DNA of 61,470 nt from Symbiobacteriaceae bacterium (lineage in GTDB: Bacteria; Bacillota; Sulfobacillia; Symbiobacteriales; Symbiobacteriaceae), in NCBI GenBank assembly GCA_029239785.1, contig JARBUG010000013.1, positions 1-61,470 of the forward strand, given 5' to 3'. Numbering within the stretch: position 1 is the first letter of the stretch; each line of letters begins with the position of its first letter. Below, piece by piece: positions 26,545 to 34,806 of this stretch. Both the position numbers and the translations under genes were made by a program. The notes under the pieces are model-generated. The model saw only the letters and a program-made list of their open reading frames with translations. It searched no databases and was not told where the DNA came from.

Positions 26545-27522
26545 TTACTTGCGGTTGTTCAGAGCCTCACGGTTGTATACATAGCGGGGCTGGCCGCCGG
26601 TCAGGGCATCCACCACGCCCTGGGCGGTGGTGGTCGACATCCGCACCACGCACTCGGCGGTCTGGGCCGCACTGTGCGGGGAGAGAATGACGTTGTCTAA
26701 CGCGAACAGGGGGTTGTCCGCCGCAGGGGGCTCCTGCTCAAACACGTCCAGCGCTGCCCCGGCGATGGTGCCGTTCTGCAGGGCGGCGATCAGGGCCGCC
26801 TCGTCCACCACCTCGCCACGGGCGAAGTTGACCAGGAAGGCGCTCGGCTTCATGGTGCCAATCAGCTCGGCGCTGACCAGCTTGCGGGTCTGGGGCGTCA
26901 GCGGCGTGTGCAGCGAGACCACGTCGGCCTGGCGGAAAACATCCGCCAGATTGTCGACCAGCGTGATGCCGTTGGCGGCCGCCGCACCGGCGTTGACATA
27001 GGGATCGTACGCGATGACCCGCATGTCGAACGCGCCCCGGCACTTGCGAGCCACCAGGGAGCCGATCTTGCCGGTGCCAACCAGACCCAGCACCTTGCCG
27101 TCCAGGTCAACGGCCTTCAGCTCGCCGCGCACCTTCCAATTGCCGGCCCGCATGGCCCGGTCGTTGTAGAGGGCCCGCTTGGCCAGGGCGCCGATGGCGC
27201 TCACCGTGTGCTCCGCCACCGACACGGCGTTGGCATCCGGCGTGTTGAGCACCAGAATGGACCGCTCCGTCGCAGCCGCCACATCGATGTTGTCAGGGCC
27301 GACCCCGTGCTTGGCGATCACCTTCAGGTCGGGCGCCGCCTCGATGATCTCCCGGGGGCAGCCGGCGATGCGGACGATGATCCCCTGGACCCCGGCCAGC
27401 TCCGTCTTGATGGCGGCGGGCGAGGGGTCCTTGGCAACGATCACTTCAAAGCGGTCATCGAAGAGCTTGAAGCCTTCTTCGTGAATGGGCTGGAGCATAA
27501 GAACTTTGATCTTGTCCGCCAT
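26545..27522 (-). CDS. D-2-hydroxyacid dehydrogenase (SerA-like), NAD-dependent
   Basis: 325 aa. Rossmann motif GLVGTGKIGSLVARK (about 148), then the catalytic set in order: Arg in NFARGEVVDE, Glu in DVFEQEPP, His in LSPHSAAQT. Lacks the ACT domain of biosynthetic SerA, which suits a catabolic role in the operon. Likely interconverts a 2-hydroxy and a 2-oxo acid; substrate not determinable here. 20 bp downstream of the Fe-alcohol dehydrogenase gene. Confidence 0.9.
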   Translation of the reverse strand: MADKIKVLMLQPIHEEGFKLFDDRFEVIVAKDPSPAAIKTELAGVQGIIVRIAGCPREIIEAAPDLKVIAKHGVGPDNIDVAAATERSILVLNTPDANAVSVAEHTVSAIGALAKRALYNDRAMRAGNWKVRGELKAVDLDGKVLGLVGTGKIGSLVARKCRGAFDMRVIAYDPYVNAGAAAANGITLVDNLADVFRQADVVSLHTPLTPQTRKLVSAELIGTMKPSAFLVNFARGEVVDEAALIAALQNGTIAGAALDVFEQEPPAADNPLFALDNVILSPHSAAQTAECVVRMSTTTAQGVVDALTGGQPRYVYNREALNNRK

Positions 27523-27542
27523 GTGAGTAGTGGCGCCTCCTC

Positions 27543-28706
27543 TTACAGGGCCGCACGGTAGATCGCTTCTACCTCGTCGACCGACAGGTTGCGGGGGTTG
27601 TTGTCCATGAGCCGGCGGGTGGCGTGGGCGAACTCGGCCATCGCCCGGATGTCTTCCGCCTTCACATCGAAGACCGACATATGAGATGGGATAGACAGGT
27701 CACAGCAGAGGCGGCTGACAGCGGCGACGGCCGTTTCGGCGCCTTCGAGGGCGCTAAGGCCATCCACCGGTTCGCCGAGCAGCCGGGCGACGTTGGCGAA
27801 CTTCTCCACGTTGCCCTGAATGTTGTACGCCAGCACATAGGGCAGCAGGGTGGCGTTGGCGATACCGTGGGGCACGTGGAACTGGCCGCCCAGGGGGTAG
27901 GCCATGGCGTGCACGGCGCCAGTGCCGGCGTTGCAGATGCTGATGCCGGCGTACAGGCTGCCCAGGGCCATGTCGCTGCGGGCCGCCAGGTCGGCGCCCC
28001 GGAAGACGGCCGTCCGAATCGACCGGCCGATCAGCCGAATCGCTTCCGCCGCATACAGGTCGGTGGTGGGCGTCGCCTTGACCGAGGTGTAGGACTCAAT
28101 TGCGTGGGTCAGGGCGTCCATGCCGGTGGCGGCTGTCACCCGGGCGGGCACGGTCAGCGTCAGTTCGGCATCGATAATCGCCACTTCCGGCATCATATAC
28201 GGACTGATGATGCCCTCCTTCACCTGCGTCTTCGTGTTGGTGAAGATGGCGTTGGGCGTCGCTTCGGCGCCGGTGCCGGCGGTGGTGGGAATGGCGATGA
28301 CGGGGATGCCCGGCTTGGGTACCCGGTCGGTGCCAAAGTAGTCGTAGGCGGTGCCGCCGTTGGCCCCCAGCAGGGCCGAGGCCTTCGCCACATCGATGGC
28401 GCTGCCGCCGCCGAGGCCGACGATCAGGTTTGCCTTTTCGTTCTGGACGAGCGTCACTACCGGGTCCAGCGACTCGGCACTGGGCTCCGCCATCACTTCA
28501 CCGTAGATGGTGCAGGTCAGGCCTTCGGCGGTGAGCAGGTTGGCGACCCGCTGGGGCGCCCCGGTGGCCATGAGGCCCCGGTCGGTAATCAGCAGGACGT
28601 GCGTGCCGCCGAGGCGCCGGGCCTCGGGGGCCAGCTTGGCGACGGCGCCGGGCGCCGCCCAGATGACCTTGGGGGTGCGGAACGGGTAGATCGGCTGCGG
28701 CATCAT
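27543..28706 (-). CDS. Iron-containing alcohol dehydrogenase family protein
   Basis: 387 aa, full length. NAD-binding GLGGGSAIDVAKA (about 100), a central PTTAGTGAEATPNAI, and metal ligands in GMDALTHAIESYTS and VHAMAYPLGGQFHVPHGIAN. The family includes lactaldehyde, butanol and hydroxyacid-oxoacid dehydrogenases. In this operon it may act on an aldehyde or hydroxyacid intermediate from sugar-acid breakdown. Confidence 0.92.
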   Translation of the reverse strand: MMPQPIYPFRTPKVIWAAPGAVAKLAPEARRLGGTHVLLITDRGLMATGAPQRVANLLTAEGLTCTIYGEVMAEPSAESLDPVVTLVQNEKANLIVGLGGGSAIDVAKASALLGANGGTAYDYFGTDRVPKPGIPVIAIPTTAGTGAEATPNAIFTNTKTQVKEGIISPYMMPEVAIIDAELTLTVPARVTAATGMDALTHAIESYTSVKATPTTDLYAAEAIRLIGRSIRTAVFRGADLAARSDMALGSLYAGISICNAGTGAVHAMAYPLGGQFHVPHGIANATLLPYVLAYNIQGNVEKFANVARLLGEPVDGLSALEGAETAVAAVSRLCCDLSIPSHMSVFDVKAEDIRAMAEFAHATRRLMDNNPRNLSVDEVEAIYRAAL

Positions 28707-28721
28707 GTTCGTCGCCCTCCT

Positions 28722-29729
28722 CTATGCCTTCTGCGCCCCGCCCGAGAGCCGGGCGGCCAGGGTAATCGCTTCGACCATGCTGCCTTCGTCGGCGATGCCC
28801 TTGCCTGCAATATCAAAGGCGGTGCCATGGTCGACGGAGGTCCGGATAATCGGGAGACCGGCGGTCACGTTGACGCCGTCGGAGAAGCCCGCCAGCTTGA
28901 TGGGGATATGCCCCTGGTCGTGGTACATCGAAATGACGGCGTCGTACTGGCCGGCCATCGCCTTGGCGAAGACGGTGTCGGGCGGCCAGGGGCCGGTGGC
29001 GTTAATGCCCGCCTCCCGGGCGGCGCCCACGCCGGGGATGATCTCACGGATCTCCTCATCGCCGAACATGCCGTTCTCACCGGCGTGGGGGTTGAGGCCC
29101 GCCACGGCGATGCGGGGCTCCGCAATGCCGATGCGCTGGAGCGTCGACTGCGCCACCCCGATGATCCGGCGGACCCGGTCGGCGGTGATCAGGTCGATCG
29201 CCTTACGCAGCGAGACGTGCACCGTCACGAAGAAGCAGCGCAGCGTCGGGGTGACCAGCAGCATGCTGTAGTCCTGGGTAGCCGTCATTTCGGCCAGCAG
29301 TTCGGTGTGGCCGGGGTACTTGTAGCCCGCCATGTGCATGGCTTCCTTGTTGAGCGGGGCGGTGGCGATGGCATCGACCAGGCCCTGGAGGGCCAGGTTG
29401 GCGGCCACCTGGACCGCTTCGACGGCGGCCTTGCCACCGGCGGCGCTGACGGTGCCGATCTGAATCCGGTCGACCGGGGCGTTCTTCAGGTCGAGCACGT
29501 CCACGGTGCCGGGGATGAACTTCGCTTCCGCCACGGAGGAGACAGGGCGGACTGCGACGTTGATGTCAAGCTTGGCGGCCATGGCGGCCATCCAGGCGGC
29601 GTCGCCCACCACGAGGCAGCGGGCTGCGGACTGAGCCCGGGGGTTCTTGACGGCCTTCAGAATTACTTCTGTGCCGACACCGGCCGGGTCGCCCATGCTG
29701 ATGGCGATAATCGGGAGCTGATTTGGCAT
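28722..29729 (-). CDS. pdxA2: PdxA2-type 4-phospho-sugar-acid dehydrogenase
   Basis: 335 aa of the PdxA fold. Begins ISMGDPAGVGTEVILKA; metal-binding His in PGHTELLAE, NPHAGENGMFGDEE and MYHDQGHIPIKL. Next to a DUF1537 kinase it is better read as PdxA2 (oxidative decarboxylation of D-threonate or D-erythronate 4-phosphate to dihydroxyacetone phosphate, as characterised for DtnK/PdxA2 pairs) than as the vitamin B6 enzyme. Its ATG lies 67 bp inside the kinase frame behind GGAGAGG. Confidence 0.85.
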   Translation of the reverse strand: MPNQLPIIAISMGDPAGVGTEVILKAVKNPRAQSAARCLVVGDAAWMAAMAAKLDINVAVRPVSSVAEAKFIPGTVDVLDLKNAPVDRIQIGTVSAAGGKAAVEAVQVAANLALQGLVDAIATAPLNKEAMHMAGYKYPGHTELLAEMTATQDYSMLLVTPTLRCFFVTVHVSLRKAIDLITADRVRRIIGVAQSTLQRIGIAEPRIAVAGLNPHAGENGMFGDEEIREIIPGVGAAREAGINATGPWPPDTVFAKAMAGQYDAVISMYHDQGHIPIKLAGFSDGVNVTAGLPIIRTSVDHGTAFDIAGKGIADEGSMVEAITLAARLSGGAQKA

Positions 29730-30982
29730 AGTACGTCTTCCTCTCCAAAGGAACCGGCTTTGGTTATGACAGTCAGGTCTTCGTAGGGGCCGCCCACCAG
29801 GGTGCCCAGGGCGAGCCCGGGGAGCGGTTCAGTGCGCAGCCTTATGGCGGTGGCGCCGAGCAGGCGGCAGACGGCCAGGGCGGTGTCGCCGCCGGAGAGT
29901 ACCAGCGGTCCGGACCAGCCTTCGGTCAGGATGCGACGGGCCACGGAACCGAGGCGGTCGGAGATGGTCCGGGCGGTCTGCACCATCGCGGGGCCGGGGT
30001 TCTGCATGGCGCCCGGTACGATGCTGGTGGTAATGACGGTGCTGCGTCCGCTTTGCAGGTGGCAGAGCGCCTCGGCGGCGACCCGGGCCACTTCGGCATT
30101 CGCGATGGCCATCGGGCCCGTCAGTGCGTCCGAGTCGGCCGTGATGCAGGCAGCGCCGGTTGTGGCGCAGTAGTGGTTGATCTGGCGGCGGAGCGTCCCG
30201 CTGACTGAGCCGGCGATGGTCAGCATGGGCTGCCCAGCGGGCTGCGTGGCGTCGGGCGGGGTGCTGTGGCCGGCAGTCCGGGGGTTGGGCCGGGCTTGGG
30301 CCAGCTGACGGGCCAGGCCGGCCGATCCGGTCCAGATGACCGGGAGGCCGAGGGCCCGAACCCCAGCGACCAGGGCAGCCAGGTGATCATCGGTACAGGC
30401 GTCAGAAATGAGAATCTCTGTACCCGCTGCCACGTGACTACGCAAGACCCGTGCCAACGTATCGGTGCCTGCTTCGAGGGCGGCCAGAGTGATCTTCCCC
30501 ATGCGCCGGTCCGTCTGGGTAGCCAGCAGCCGTGTGATGTGCGAGTCACGCACCGGGGTGGTCGGGTCACGGGCAACTTCGGTCTCTTCGAGGGGCATGC
30601 CGTGCATGTAGTGGCGACCGCCCAGGGTGGTGCGGCCCGCCGCCGGAAAGGCCGGGGCGAAGACGGCCAGGCGTCCGGGGAACTGCAGCAGAGTGGCGTC
30701 CAGTTCGGCGCCCAGGTTGCCCCGCAGGGTCGAATCAATCTTCTTGTAGACTTCCCCGGGCTGGCAGTCAGCCAACAGGCGGGCCCACTCTGTCACCTTG
30801 GTCCGGGCCAGTTCAGGGGCGTCGTGCCGACTTTCGGTCACGCCCACAATAACGTCCGCCTGGGGGAGGGCGCCGGCCTGCGGGTCCAGGAGTACCAACG
30901 CCTTGAGCCCTGCATATACGAATTGAATACCCGTGTCAGCAGCGCCAGTCAGGTCGTCGGAGATGATGGCTATCGTCCTCAC
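29663..30982 (-). CDS. DUF1537 four-carbon acid sugar kinase
   Basis: 439 aa from GTG 30982, 8 nt after AGGTGGG. The family opening RTIAIISDDLTGAADTG fits this start; the frame extends to 31048 but that part overlaps the Sigma54 promoter. N-terminal sugar-acid domain (about 1-230) and C-terminal ATP domain (about 250-430; VLSGGDTALAVCRLLGA, PGLALGTLVGGP, ITKAGSFGEED). Predicted 4-phosphorylation of a C4 sugar acid. First gene of the seven-gene operon. The last about 20 codons overlap pdxA2, an unusually long overlap. Confidence 0.88.
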   Translation of the reverse strand: MRTIAIISDDLTGAADTGIQFVYAGLKALVLLDPQAGALPQADVIVGVTESRHDAPELARTKVTEWARLLADCQPGEVYKKIDSTLRGNLGAELDATLLQFPGRLAVFAPAFPAAGRTTLGGRHYMHGMPLEETEVARDPTTPVRDSHITRLLATQTDRRMGKITLAALEAGTDTLARVLRSHVAAGTEILISDACTDDHLAALVAGVRALGLPVIWTGSAGLARQLAQARPNPRTAGHSTPPDATQPAGQPMLTIAGSVSGTLRRQINHYCATTGAACITADSDALTGPMAIANAEVARVAAEALCHLQSGRSTVITTSIVPGAMQNPGPAMVQTARTISDRLGSVARRILTEGWSGPLVLSGGDTALAVCRLLGATAIRLRTEPLPGLALGTLVGGPYEDLTVITKAGSFGEEDVLCQISSRLSPSAWATRPVSAQK

Positions 30983-31032
30983 TGCGCGATCCCACCTGAA
31001 ATTGAGCTTTTCGGAGGCGCCAGGCTGTAAGT

Positions 31033-31047
31033 GCAAGAGCCGTGCCA
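31033..31047 (-). promoter_or_regulatory. Sigma54 promoter for the sugar-acid operon
   Basis: Minus strand TGGCACGGCTCTTGC followed by A, an exact match; predicted +1 near 31021, leader 39 nt. Confidence 0.87.
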
Positions 31048-31063
31048 ACCGGGGAACCGATAC

Positions 31064-31234
31064 ATTTTTCTACCGCGGATTACGCGGATTTCAGGATTAC
31101 GCAGATTGGAGCAACTGTAGCCAGGACAGTTATCATCGGCCAATATCTTGATAATGACCCGACATACTATCTCCGGTTTCATCTGTGTCCCAACCTGCGT
31201 AATCCCATAATCCGCGTAATCCGCGGTAAAAAAT
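31064..31234. mobile_element. MITE-like palindromic element
   Basis: Left end (31064-31109) and right end (31189-31234) are inverted copies about 45 bp long and roughly 90% identical. Both contain ACCGCGGATTACGCGGATT followed by a GGATTACGCAG block. The 80-bp centre has no gene but a further TTATCA/TGATAA dyad. Such long terminal inverted repeats without coding capacity are typical of a small non-autonomous element or a large REP-like palindrome. It lies just upstream of a Sigma54 promoter in the 475-bp gap 30983-31458, which also holds the dapA-like terminator. Confidence 0.6.
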
Positions 31235-31399
31235 GCCCCATCACCCTTTGCATTACGCAACACCACCACCATCGCGATCCGCGACAGTATGATGCGTTCC
31301 GCATCAGCACATCCATCACCAAAACGGTGACGTATTTCCGAAGGCGGACCACCCTCCTCATCCTCCCGAACGACAAGCGATGCAAAACACAACAAAAGA

Positions 31400-31439
31400 C
31401 CCGTTGCAGACCGCAACGCATGTCGCGATTCGCAACGGG
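31400..31439 (-). terminator. Terminator of the DapA-family gene
   Basis: CCCGTTGC and GCAACGGG arms around a structured 24-nt loop; on the minus strand followed by TCTTTTGTTGTGTTTT. Separates this gene from the kinase operon. Confidence 0.8.
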
Positions 31440-31458
31440 CCAATCTGATGCAAATCTC

Positions 31459-32358
31459 CTATGCCAACTCCACCAGGCCCGCCGCCGCGTAGCCCTGGAG
31501 CACCTTCAGCAGGTCCGCCCGCACCGCATCGCTGATGGGAGCAACCGGGCGCCGGGCCGGGCCCACGGGAATACCGGTCATGTTCAGCGACTCCTTCAGC
31601 ACCGAAGGCAGCGTGCCCGAGGCGAACAGGTTCCGGATGGGCGCCAGGTAGGCCTGCGCCTCCTGCGCCTTGGCGAAATCGCCGGCCTGGAAGTGGTTGT
31701 ACACCGACACCACAACCTCAGGCAGCAGGTTGGCCGTGGCGGCAATAGCGCCCTGGCCGCCGGACATAAGCGCCGGCAGAATCAGCGAGTCGGTGCCGGC
31801 CAGCACCGAGAAATCCTTCTCTGTGCTGGAGATATACTTCAGGATGTTGTCGAAGCTGCCGCTGCTGTCCTTGATGCCCACAATGTTGTCGATCTTGGCA
31901 AGCTGCGCAACGGTAGGGGGGTTCAGGGCGACGCCGGCCCGGGCCGGAATGTTATAAAGGACGATCGGCAGGTCCGTGGCCGCGGCCAGCCGGGTGAAGT
32001 GGGTAACCATCTCGCCCTGGGTGAAGGGCAGGAACCAGGGGGTAATAACCGAGAGTGCGTCCGCGCCGATCTTCGCAAAGGCCTGGGCCAGCGCGATCGT
32101 CTCCCGGGTGGTGACGCCGCCGGCGCCCAGGTAGACCGGCACCTTGCCCGCCACTTCGTCCACGACGATCTGGGCAACCTGCACCTTCTCCTCGTAGCTC
32201 ATGGCGAAGAACTCACCGTTGGTGCCCAGGGCAAATACGCCGTGGACGCCGCCCTTCAGCATCCGCCGCACCAGCTGGCGCAGGGCGGCTTCGTTGACCT
32301 CCTCGGCAGGCGTGAACGGGGTCACAATGGCAGGGATAATCCCCTTGGCTTGAAACAT
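31459..32358 (-). CDS. DapA (dihydrodipicolinate synthase) family lyase/aldolase
   Basis: 299 aa from ATG 32358, which follows GAGGAGG; the longer frame to 32409 would start inside the promoter. Retains GTNGEF (pocket), the Tyr of LYNIPARAG and the Schiff-base Lys of IVGIKDSSG. The neighbourhood favours a catabolic member (2-keto-3-deoxy acid or similar aldolase) over lysine synthesis. Own Sigma54 promoter and own terminator, but the same probable activator as the kinase operon. Confidence 0.88.
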   Translation of the reverse strand: MFQAKGIIPAIVTPFTPAEEVNEAALRQLVRRMLKGGVHGVFALGTNGEFFAMSYEEKVQVAQIVVDEVAGKVPVYLGAGGVTTRETIALAQAFAKIGADALSVITPWFLPFTQGEMVTHFTRLAAATDLPIVLYNIPARAGVALNPPTVAQLAKIDNIVGIKDSSGSFDNILKYISSTEKDFSVLAGTDSLILPALMSGGQGAIAATANLLPEVVVSVYNHFQAGDFAKAQEAQAYLAPIRNLFASGTLPSVLKESLNMTGIPVGPARRPVAPISDAVRADLLKVLQGYAAAGLVELA

Positions 32359-32405
32359 CTTGTGAGCAACCTCCTCGTATTCGGGCCGTACGGAGAACGC
32401 AATAC

Positions 32406-32420
32406 GCAAGGAGCGTGCCA
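32406..32420 (-). promoter_or_regulatory. Sigma54 promoter for the DapA-family gene
   Basis: Minus strand TGGCACGCTCCTTGC followed by G; predicted +1 near 32394, leader 36 nt. Confidence 0.83.
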
Positions 32421-32430
32421 GCCCGCCGCC

Positions 32431-34371
32431 TTACTTCTTCAGGCGGCGCCAGAGCGTCGTCCGGTCAACGCCCAGGCGCCGGGCGGCCCGGGTCACGTTG
32501 CCACCTTCCGCCTCCAGCACTCTCTCAATGATGCGCCCCGTCAGCTCGTCCAGCGTGCCCTCGAGGCGCACGGTGTCCGCCCCGTCGCCCCGGAGGGCGC
32601 CGCCCGCCGCATCCGCCCCCGGCCGGGCGCCCACTCCTGACCCCGCCGCCGCCCCGGGCCCGGCGAGCCCAAGTTCGGCCAGCGCCGCCAGGTCAATCGG
32701 CCCATCTGCCGCCGCCAGGTTAATCCGCTCCGCAAAGCCCTTGATCTCCCGCACGTTGCCCGGCCACGCATGTGCGGCCAGCGCCCGCGCCAACTCCGGC
32801 CCCACCTCCGGGGCCGGGCGCCCCCGTTTGGCGGCCAGCCGCTCCAGGAACCGCTGCAGCAGAATCGGCACATCCTCCGGCCGCTCCCGCACCGGCGGCA
32901 CCTTGATGGCGAGCACGTTCAGCCGGTAGAACAGGTCGGCCCGAAAGCGCCCGGCGGCCACCTCCTCCTCCAGCGCCCGGTTGGTCGCGGCGATCACCCG
33001 AATGTTGACCGGCAGCACCCGGTCGCTGCCGATGCGCATCACCTCCCGCTCCTGGAGCACCCGCAGCAGGCGCGACTGGAGCGGCAGTGGCATCTCCCCG
33101 ATCTCATCCAAAAAGATGGTGCCGTTATGGGCCAGTTCGAACAGACCAGCCCGTCCGCCCTTGGTGGCGCCGGTGAAGGAGCCCTCCACATGGCCGAACA
33201 GTTCACTCTCCAACAGGCTCTCGGGAATGGCGCCGCAGTTGACGGCCACAAAGGGACCGCCACGACGGGGGCTGGCGTTATGGATGCCCTGCGCAAACAG
33301 CTCCTTGCCGGTGCCCGACTCGCCCTGCACCAGCACAGTGGAGTCGCTGACGGCGTAGCGGGCTGCCAGGTCTTTCACCCGGCCCATCACCGGTGAAACC
33401 GTGGCGATGTCATCCAGCGTGTGTTTGGCCACCAGCCCCTTGGCATGCAGTTCACGCCGCACTTTCTGTTCCGCCCGCTGCAGTTCGGTCACATCATGGA
33501 AGGTAGCCACCGAACCGATCAGCGCCCCCTCGGCATAAATGGGAACGCGATTGACCATGACCGTCGCATCGCCCACCCGTTGGACCCGCCCCTGCTGCTG
33601 TTCGTCGCCGCTGAACAGGTCGGCCGGCACCCGGTCGCCCAGGGCGGCAGCGACCGGCAGGCCCAGCACCTTCCCCTCCGCCACCTCGAAGAGTTCGGCG
33701 GCCCGTTGGTTGAACAGCTTGATCAGATTGTGCTGATCCACCGCGACAATGCCGTCGTACGAACTGTTCAGGATCGCCTTCAGCTCGGCGGCCCGCAGCC
33801 GCTCGTGCCGCATCACGTCGAAGATTCGCTGCGCCTCCCGCAGGGCCATTTCAATCGCCTCGCGCCCGCTGGTGATCAGCAGGCCTGGAATCCCCATCTC
33901 CTGGGCGCTGCGCACCGTTACCGCATCGCCGACCACCACCTCCACGCCGTCGGTCACGGCCCGGGCCAGCACGTCGGCCACCCGGGCGCTCTCGGTCAGC
34001 GTCACCAGGGCGATCTGCAGGTTCATCGCCTGCCCTACCAGGCCGGCGTTCCTGATCACGTTCTCATAGCCGACGATGCCAATCTTCCCCGCGAAGCCCC
34101 GGGGCAGCGAGGTGAGGCAGCGCAGCAGGTCGTAGGCGGTAACCCCCACCTCCACCACCGGGCAGGGCAGGTGCCGCTTCAGCAGCAGCGCCGTGCCACC
34201 CCGGCTGACCAGCACTTCGGCGCCTTCGGCGACGGCGGCCCGGGCGCCCTCCAGACCCACCACCAGGTCGCCCGTGGTGACCGCCGCGTCGGCGCCCAGG
34301 TCGGCAATGACATCCCGGGCCATATCGGCCAGCTCGGCATACGGGGCGATGACGCGAATCGGTGCAACCAC
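32431..34371 (-). CDS. PrpR-type Sigma54-dependent activator
   Basis: 646 aa. PrpR_N ligand-sensing domain (about 1-175; [29 protein letters not shown]), PAS domain (about 195-310; [18 protein letters not shown]), AAA+ domain (about 325-555; Walker [15 protein letters not shown] in place of [14 protein letters not shown]), and a Fis-type HTH (about 605-646; [22 protein letters not shown]). Likely senses an intermediate of the sugar-acid pathway and switches on the three Sigma54 units at 34.4, 32.4 and 31.0 kb, including its own. A low-complexity Ala/Gly linker (about 570-600) precedes the HTH. Confidence 0.93.
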   Translation of the reverse strand: MVAPIRVIAPYAELADMARDVIADLGADAAVTTGDLVVGLEGARAAVAEGAEVLVSRGGTALLLKRHLPCPVVEVGVTAYDLLRCLTSLPRGFAGKIGIVGYENVIRNAGLVGQAMNLQIALVTLTESARVADVLARAVTDGVEVVVGDAVTVRSAQEMGIPGLLITSGREAIEMALREAQRIFDVMRHERLRAAELKAILNSSYDGIVAVDQHNLIKLFNQRAAELFEVAEGKVLGLPVAAALGDRVPADLFSGDEQQQGRVQRVGDATVMVNRVPIYAEGALIGSVATFHDVTELQRAEQKVRRELHAKGLVAKHTLDDIATVSPVMGRVKDLAARYAVSDSTVLVQGESGTGKELFAQGIHNASPRRGGPFVAVNCGAIPESLLESELFGHVEGSFTGATKGGRAGLFELAHNGTIFLDEIGEMPLPLQSRLLRVLQEREVMRIGSDRVLPVNIRVIAATNRALEEEVAAGRFRADLFYRLNVLAIKVPPVRERPEDVPILLQRFLERLAAKRGRPAPEVGPELARALAAHAWPGNVREIKGFAERINLAAADGPIDLAALAELGLAGPGAAAGSGVGARPGADAAGGALRGDGADTVRLEGTLDELTGRIIERVLEAEGGNVTRAARRLGVDRTTLWRRLKK

Positions 34372-34436
34372 GGTCCCTCATCTCGCTCTCGTTGGATATA
34401 AAGGAGCCCGGCGAACTGCCGCCGGACTCTGGCGAT

Positions 34437-34451
34437 GCAAATGGCGTGCCA
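34437..34451 (-). promoter_or_regulatory. Sigma54 promoter for the PrpR-type activator gene
   Basis: Minus strand TGGCACGCCATTTGC followed by A, an exact match; predicted +1 near 34425. The leader (about 54 nt) can form an imperfect hairpin (GAGCCCGGCG / CGCCGGACTC). Implies positive autoregulation. Confidence 0.85.
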
Positions 34452-34570
34452 ACGCGAGCCCCGGAAAAAGTAGTCTTCCCCCGGTCCCGCACGAGCGATT
34501 AACAAGATTCCCCAAACATACGTTTTCGGGTATACTGGTGTCAGACCGAACAACGCTAGGAGGAATAGTC

Positions 34571-34750
34571 GTGGATAACTACGAAGCCGTGCTCGATTTC
34601 TTCACCAAGGCTGAGAAACCCGTCAGCGCCGGTCAGATCGCCACCGCCCTGGGCATCGACAAGAAGGAAGTCGACAAGGTCATGACCAAGCTGAAGAAGG
34701 AAGAGAAGATCGTCTCTCCCAAGGTCTGCTACTGGGAGATCAAGCGGTAA
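34571..34750 (+). CDS. Small winged-helix DNA-binding protein
   Basis: 59 aa from GTG 34571, 7 nt after AGGAGG. The sequence VLDFFTKAEKPVSAGQIATA...KEVDKVMTKLKKEEKIVSPK is a compact winged helix-turn-helix with a basic recognition helix and nothing else. A TATACT -10-like element lies near 34534, with no good -35. Target unknown. Single-gene unit ended by a strong terminator. Confidence 0.8.
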   Translation: MDNYEAVLDFFTKAEKPVSAGQIATALGIDKKEVDKVMTKLKKEEKIVSPKVCYWEIKR

Positions 34751-34769
34751 ACCAGGCCATTACACAAAT

Positions 34770-34800
34770 GAGCCCGACACGCACGTTGCGTGTCGGGCTC
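34770..34800. terminator. Bidirectional terminator after the small HTH gene
   Basis: GAGCCCGACACGC and GCGTGTCGGGCTC, a perfect 13-bp stem with a 5-nt loop, between convergent genes. Confidence 0.85.
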
Positions 34801-34806
34801 ATATTG

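Noticed and set aside
27624..29786. 720-aa plus-strand open frame opposite the sugar-acid operon
   Set aside because: Antisense shadow of three clear enzyme genes; Gly/Arg/His/Asp-rich translation with no motif.
30979..31443. 154-aa minus-strand frame between the kinase and DapA-like genes
   Set aside because: Crosses the palindromic element, the terminator and the Sigma54 promoter; no ribosome site.
31450..31466. GCAA...ATGCCA at the end of the DapA-family gene as a tenth Sigma54 promoter
   Set aside because: The spacing is 2 bp too long and it overlaps the stop codon.
31042..32640. 532-aa plus-strand open frame through the MITE-like element and the DapA-family gene
   Set aside because: Starts in a palindrome and continues antisense to a conserved enzyme.
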